Assembly: GCA_043801855.1 (NCBI GenBank)
Contig: JAZDLQ010000082.1
Coordinates: 1 to 10,173, forward strand
From: CAYTWW01 sp043801855
Lineage (GTDB): Archaea > Nanobdellota > Nanobdellia > Woesearchaeales > GW2011-AR15
Length of the DNA: 10,173 bases
Reading direction: 5' to 3'
Below are positions 6,778-10,173 of this stretch, in pieces. Both the position numbers and the translations under genes were made by a program. Each line of letters opens with the position of its first letter. Within the stretch, counting starts at the first letter, position 1. The notes beneath the pieces are model-generated. The model was not told the origin of the DNA. It was given only the letters and a program-made list of their open reading frames with translations, and did not search any database.

Positions 6778-8679
6778 TCATTCTTTATTTTCTCCAAATG
6801 ACTTGAATTTGATTCCTCCGCCGTGGAAAAACTTTGTAAAAAATTCCACATAATGAAGCCTTAGCGCGTGTAAAAATGGGCTTAATATGCCAAGCGCAAT
6901 ATTAATTGTATGCCCTAAAATAAGTATTATTATACCAAAAATAATCCCAAATATTCCTGATGCAAACATCTTGCCTGCAAGCTCATTAATTACAACAGCC
7001 AGGCTTACTGATGCAAGGCCAACAGCCATAAGCCTGCCATAGGATAAAATATTGGATAATAGATTTGGAATCTCAAGAGCGCCTTTTACACCTTCGCCAA
7101 CAATTATTAATACAATTCCTACTATACTTAGGCCGATTAAAACAGGAAACGGAAAAATAAAAATACTCATAAAATTAGTATAAGTTGAATTTAGTATTCC
7201 AAATAGCTTAAGTAAGAATATAAACATAGGAAGCAGTAATATCCATCCGCATTTTTCCATGACTGCGTGCTTTAATCCGTGCTGCCTCAAGACATTAATA
7301 AAACCTATAATATAGCCTATTGTAATATGAATTAAGCCAATAAGCACAGATAATGCGAGCAGGTCTGTAACCTGGTGGCTCCTGCTGAGGATATGCCATA
7401 GCTTAATTTCGTGGCCTGATATAATAAACTCTTCTGCACCAAAAACCTCGCCAAACAATACACCAAATAGTATTGTGCTAATGGACGCAACAATAAATGC
7501 ATTTAATATAGCTTTTGCCTGAGGAATTTTCTTTTTTAAAAGCATAAATAAAAACAAAGTTACGATTCCATATCCAATATCTCCAAGCATGAACCCAAAA
7601 AACAGGGGAAATGTATAAAATAGAATAGGTGTTGGATCTATCTCATTATAGCTTGGCAGTGTATACATATTCATAAAAAATTCAAAAGGTTTTGCATATT
7701 TCAGGTTATCAAGAGCAATCGGCGCTTTATCTCCTTTTTTTGGCTTTTCAACAGTCATATATACCTTATTTTCAGCTGTTTTTTCAAGCGAAGATTTTAA
7801 GTTTTCCAAATCAGAATCAGCTACCCAGCCTGAAATTGCAAATGAATTTTTTGCAGTTGCAAGCCGTAGCGGGCTTTCAGACACTTCTGCTTTATATCTT
7901 AAATGCTTCTCATATGATGTCAAAAACTCCATATTCTCTTTTTTCAAACTCAAAAGCTTAGAAGCCATTTGTTTTTTTATAGCTGCTCCCTTTTCAAGAG
8001 AAGAGCCTAGTTTGACAAATTTAAGGAAAGATACAGCTTTTAGATTTTTTACGGCAGCCTTAATGTAAGGCTTTTCAATTTCAATAAAATTATACTTGGA
8101 AAGTATTTCCCATACAGCATTAGCTTTTTGCTTGTTTACAAAAACTGCAATTAAGTCAATGCCTTCAAATTTTTCCTTGATTACATAGGCCTTATTTGAT
8201 ATTAAATTCATATCTTTTTCTTCAATATTTGTAGAATAGCCAATCATATAAACGTGTGAAGAATCATTAAGTTTAGCCGGTATTTCAAGGCTTATGCTTT
8301 TTAATGCCAATTGCTGCTTCTCTTTCTTCAGCGCAAAAATTAGTTTATTTGCATATTCGCTCTTTTCCTGAATGTCGGTTACTTCCTCAAATAATGATTC
8401 AACTCTTTGGTGAGGATTTTTTTCAGTAGTTGTATACTGCGTTTCATCCGAGCTATTTATTTTAAGGTATGACATTATAGATCTTAATTTAACAAGCTCT
8501 TCACTAATCGTCTCATTGCCTTCAAAAGGAGACCCTATATCAAATACATCATCGCCGTCTTTCTTTATGTAATCAATTAGATGCATGCAGCCAAGCTCAT
8601 GAATCCTATTGATAATCTTATACATAAACCGCTGCGGCCCAATAATTGTTACCTTTGACAGTCGTTTTGGAGTTATCAT
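6778..8679 (-). CDS. atpI: A-type ATP synthase subunit I (a subunit, stator ion channel)
   Basis: The product is a 633-residue stator subunit. A soluble, coiled-coil-rich N-terminal half (about 1-345) binds the peripheral stalks. A membrane half (about 350-605), with roughly eight helices, provides the two half-channels for the ion. Conserved features are FGFMLGDIGYG (361-371), VLFGEVFGAE (407-416), LSYGRLMAVGLASVSLAVV (545-563) and LHALRLHYVEFFTKFFHGGG (603-622). R549 and R607 are the two conserved channel arginines, 58 residues apart, facing the c-ring glutamate. The start ATG overlaps the atpH stop as ATGA (8676-8679), so translation is probably coupled and no SD is seen. The stop is 19 bases before atpK. 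Confidence 0.96.
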   Translation of the reverse strand: MITPKRLSKVTIIGPQRFMYKIINRIHELGCMHLIDYIKKDGDDVFDIGSPFEGNETISEELVKLRSIMSYLKINSSDETQYTTTEKNPHQRVESLFEEVTDIQEKSEYANKLIFALKKEKQQLALKSISLEIPAKLNDSSHVYMIGYSTNIEEKDMNLISNKAYVIKEKFEGIDLIAVFVNKQKANAVWEILSKYNFIEIEKPYIKAAVKNLKAVSFLKFVKLGSSLEKGAAIKKQMASKLLSLKKENMEFLTSYEKHLRYKAEVSESPLRLATAKNSFAISGWVADSDLENLKSSLEKTAENKVYMTVEKPKKGDKAPIALDNLKYAKPFEFFMNMYTLPSYNEIDPTPILFYTFPLFFGFMLGDIGYGIVTLFLFMLLKKKIPQAKAILNAFIVASISTILFGVLFGEVFGAEEFIISGHEIKLWHILSRSHQVTDLLALSVLIGLIHITIGYIIGFINVLRQHGLKHAVMEKCGWILLLPMFIFLLKLFGILNSTYTNFMSIFIFPFPVLIGLSIVGIVLIIVGEGVKGALEIPNLLSNILSYGRLMAVGLASVSLAVVINELAGKMFASGIFGIIFGIIILILGHTINIALGILSPFLHALRLHYVEFFTKFFHGGGIKFKSFGENKE

Positions 8680-9017
8680 TTTTCAAGCTTTGAAATTGCA
8701 GCATCAATTTTATCTAGCACTAGTTTTATTGCTTTCTCTTTGTTTTTCAAAGACATGGAATCCATTTTTTTTACATCAGATTCTTTGGCCTTTGCAATAT
8801 CAAGAGCTTTTTTATCAAGCGCTCTTCTTTGCTCCTCTAATTTCAAAGTGGCCTGCTTTTGCACTGTAGTCTTTTCTGTTTCAATTTTGGAAAGCGCTTC
8901 ATTTTTTGCCGCTGCAATAGCCTTCTCTTTATTGGAAGCAGCATTTTCAATAATCTTTTTAGCTTCGTTTTCGGCTTCTCTTAAAAATTGAATTGCATCA
9001 ATATTTTCTTCTTTCAT
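8676..9017 (-). CDS. atpH: A-type ATP synthase subunit H (peripheral stalk)
   Basis: The product is a 113-residue subunit H (AhaH; equivalent to the Thermus G stalk subunit). It is one continuous coiled coil rich in Ala, Glu and Lys: AENEAKKIIENAASNKEKAIAAAKN (11-35), then EEQRRALDKKALDIAKAKESDVKK. It pairs with subunit E in the peripheral stalks and contacts the soluble part of subunit I. Helical register rather than sequence is conserved in this family, so identity rests on the coiled coil, the length of about 105-115 residues, and position as first gene before atpI. It starts 58 bases after the regulator gene. A TATA-like box about 25 bases before its ATG suggests a leaderless operon transcript. 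Only a weak GTGA match precedes the ATG. Confidence 0.88.
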   Translation of the reverse strand: MKEENIDAIQFLREAENEAKKIIENAASNKEKAIAAAKNEALSKIETEKTTVQKQATLKLEEQRRALDKKALDIAKAKESDVKKMDSMSLKNKEKAIKLVLDKIDAAISKLEK

Positions 9018-9037
9018 CTTTTTTGGTTCACAAATAT

Positions 9038-9046
9038 ATTTTAAAA
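9038..9046 (-). promoter_or_regulatory. TATA-like box of the ATP synthase operon
   Basis: On the minus strand TTTTAAAAT covers positions -29 to -21 relative to the atpH ATG. With the usual distance of about 26 bases, transcription would begin at or within a base or two of the ATG, giving a leaderless message. A second AT-rich element, CTTATAAT at about 9067-9060, would instead give a leader of about 20 bases. The regulator gene ends only 58 bases away, so read-through is also possible. Confidence 0.45.
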
Positions 9047-9075
9047 CGTTATGCTTATTAATTATAAGACTTAAA

Positions 9076-9960
9076 TTAGGTTTTCTTTTCTATTTGGGCC
9101 TCATCAATTTTATTAGTAATAAACCAGTCAGATAGTATTTCTGCTAAATGGTCTAAATGTGAAATGATTCTTTGCCGAAGGTATGTTTTCGGGTTTGTTA
9201 CTTTAACAGTTTCGTATTTTGCAACATCTTTTATAAAAGCTATTACCTTATCTTGTTCGACATTGCTATGTATGTCCTCAAGTTTTACAATAAACTCATG
9301 AATATCTGTCAAAAAAGTGTCTGTCTTATCCAGAAGAATTATGTCATCTGTCAGTTGCTCTAATGTCCTTGAGATTAAGCTGATGTAAAAAAGCTCGATG
9401 TGCCGAAGTTTTGATTCTCTTTTATACATGAATGTGCTAATAGTTGCCTTGTGGATTATTAGGTTGCTCTTATCAATTTCTTCTTCATAGCGGTCAATTA
9501 ACTCTTTTATTTCTCCTTGTTTAATTAAGGTAATAATGCTTTTAATTTTTCTTATCATGTTACTTAGCATAAGATCAGGGTCTCTCATGCTAAATGTAGT
9601 CTGGCAAATAATTTTATTGTCTTCAAAATCAACAAGCTCTAAGCCTCCAAGAAGCTTTTTGTGTTCTAAAATCTGATTTGCAGACAGGTTTTTTGGAAGA
9701 GTTATCTCAAAATTTTTTATAGGATTTATATATGTTGCGATAATGACTTTATTTATAACTTCCTGGCTTTTTTCAGTTAAGTCTATTTTCAGAGAACTTG
9801 CTTGTTTTGCCTTTTCATTCGGATGGATAAGAAGGTTTCCGTTTGATGATTTTTCAAGTGAAACTACTGAATCTGTCGTTATAGAATGGTTACGGCACCA
9901 GGTTGCCGGAAGATAAACATAATGCGTGCTTCCAGATTTTTGTATTTTTCTAGTATCCAT
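9076..9960 (-). CDS. AbrB/PhoU-type transcriptional regulator (phosphate uptake regulator-like)
   Basis: The product is 294 residues. Residues 1-48 (MDTRKIQKSGSTHYVYLPATW...SVVSLEKSSNGNLLIHP) match an AbrB/SpoVT-type swapped-hairpin DNA-binding domain, with the usual R-K-x-Q-x-S/T-G opening and a YLP..W turn. The rest is helical and PhoU-like. YEEEIDKSNLIIHK (158-171) and RTLEQLTDDIILL (198-210) resemble the E/D-rich metal-site helices of PhoU. This fusion is common in archaea and is usually annotated as a phosphate uptake regulator; the target genes are unknown. The open frame reaches 10104, but the added 48 residues look like translated AT-rich promoter DNA. ATG 9960 begins the AbrB domain and has a TATA box at leaderless distance. 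No phosphate transporter genes are in the window. Confidence 0.8.
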   Translation of the reverse strand: MDTRKIQKSGSTHYVYLPATWCRNHSITTDSVVSLEKSSNGNLLIHPNEKAKQASSLKIDLTEKSQEVINKVIIATYINPIKNFEITLPKNLSANQILEHKKLLGGLELVDFEDNKIICQTTFSMRDPDLMLSNMIRKIKSIITLIKQGEIKELIDRYEEEIDKSNLIIHKATISTFMYKRESKLRHIELFYISLISRTLEQLTDDIILLDKTDTFLTDIHEFIVKLEDIHSNVEQDKVIAFIKDVAKYETVKVTNPKTYLRQRIISHLDHLAEILSDWFITNKIDEAQIEKKT

Positions 9961-9982
9961 AGTTTTTACAGAAAGTAGAAGT

Positions 9983-9990
9983 AATATAAA
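9983..9990 (-). promoter_or_regulatory. TATA box of the AbrB/PhoU-like regulator gene
   Basis: On the minus strand TTTATATT lies at -30 to -23 from the ATG at 9960, close to the TTTAWATA consensus. Transcription would begin at about the A of the start codon, so the message is probably leaderless. This agrees with the lack of an SD before the ATG and supports 9960 over the upstream in-frame ATG at 10104, which lies before the box. Confidence 0.5.
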
Positions 9991-10173
9991 AAGTATGTAG
10001 TTTTGAATATAATACAAAACTATGCTAATTAGATAATTTTTAAATAGCGGACTATAACAGTTGTTTGAACTAACATCAATGAATGAAAGATTATTGTTAA
10101 TCAATAAAAAATTATAGCTAAAGCTAATTTAATACATTATATTTACTTATAATTCAATAATAATGTTGATTAT

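Noticed and set aside
6759..6851. Upstream extension of the atpK reading frame (31 extra residues)
   Set aside because: It overlaps the end of atpI, is polar and unlike a c-subunit N terminus, and the strong SD points to ATG 6758.
9961..10104. 48-residue N-terminal extension of the AbrB/PhoU-like protein, resembling a membrane segment
   Set aside because: It is translated AT-rich promoter DNA containing the TATA box. The AbrB domain starts at the ATG at 9960.
10115..10126. TAGCT-aa-AGCTA inverted repeat
   Set aside because: The arms are only 5 bp in AT-rich DNA, far from the regulator's TATA box, and are likely chance.

Overview
The window carries an almost complete transcriptional unit for an archaeal A-type (A1A0, V-type-like) rotary ATP synthase on the minus strand. 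Upstream of it is an AbrB/PhoU-type regulator gene, and a convergent plus-strand sepF cell-division gene lies at the other end. Several things point to an archaeon: the A/V-type catalytic subunit with its non-homologous insert, a two-helix c subunit, archaeal SepF, an AbrB-PhoU fusion, TATA-box promoters and GGTGA-type Shine-Dalgarno (SD) sites. The DNA is AT-rich and genes are packed with gaps of 4 to 60 bases. This would fit a small-genome archaeon such as a DPANN member, but the lineage is an inference and cannot be settled here.

Layout. Bases 1-231 are an AT-rich upstream region with two dyads and a clear TATA box. Bases 232-648 (+) are sepF. A 22-base gap separates the convergent 3' ends. 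The minus-strand cluster, read in its own direction, is: AbrB/PhoU-like regulator (9960-9076), H (9017-8676), I/a (8679-6778), K/c (6758-6525), E (6485-5934), C (5929-4871), F (4864-4547), A (4535-2793), B (2786-1314), D (1285-671). Bases 9961-10173 are AT-rich and hold only the regulator's promoter. No RNA gene, mobile element or CRISPR array is seen.

How the genes work together. H-I-K-E-C-F-A-B-D is the order of the classical methanogen aha operon. It supplies every core subunit: the A3B3 catalytic head, the D/F central shaft, the C funnel, E/H peripheral stalks, the I stator channel and the K rotor ring. Ion flow through I and K turns D/F and drives ATP synthesis in A3B3. The junctions are tightly coupled: an ATGA overlap at H-I, and SD sites built into the preceding stop codon at C-F, F-A and A-B. 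The strongest SD (AAGGAGGT) precedes the multicopy c subunit.

Most of this is ordinary conserved machinery. The points worth a second look are regulatory (TATA boxes placed for leaderless transcripts, a dyad in the sepF promoter, graded SD strength), two intramembrane glutamates in the c subunit, and a long C-terminal tail on subunit B. I do not see a novel system.
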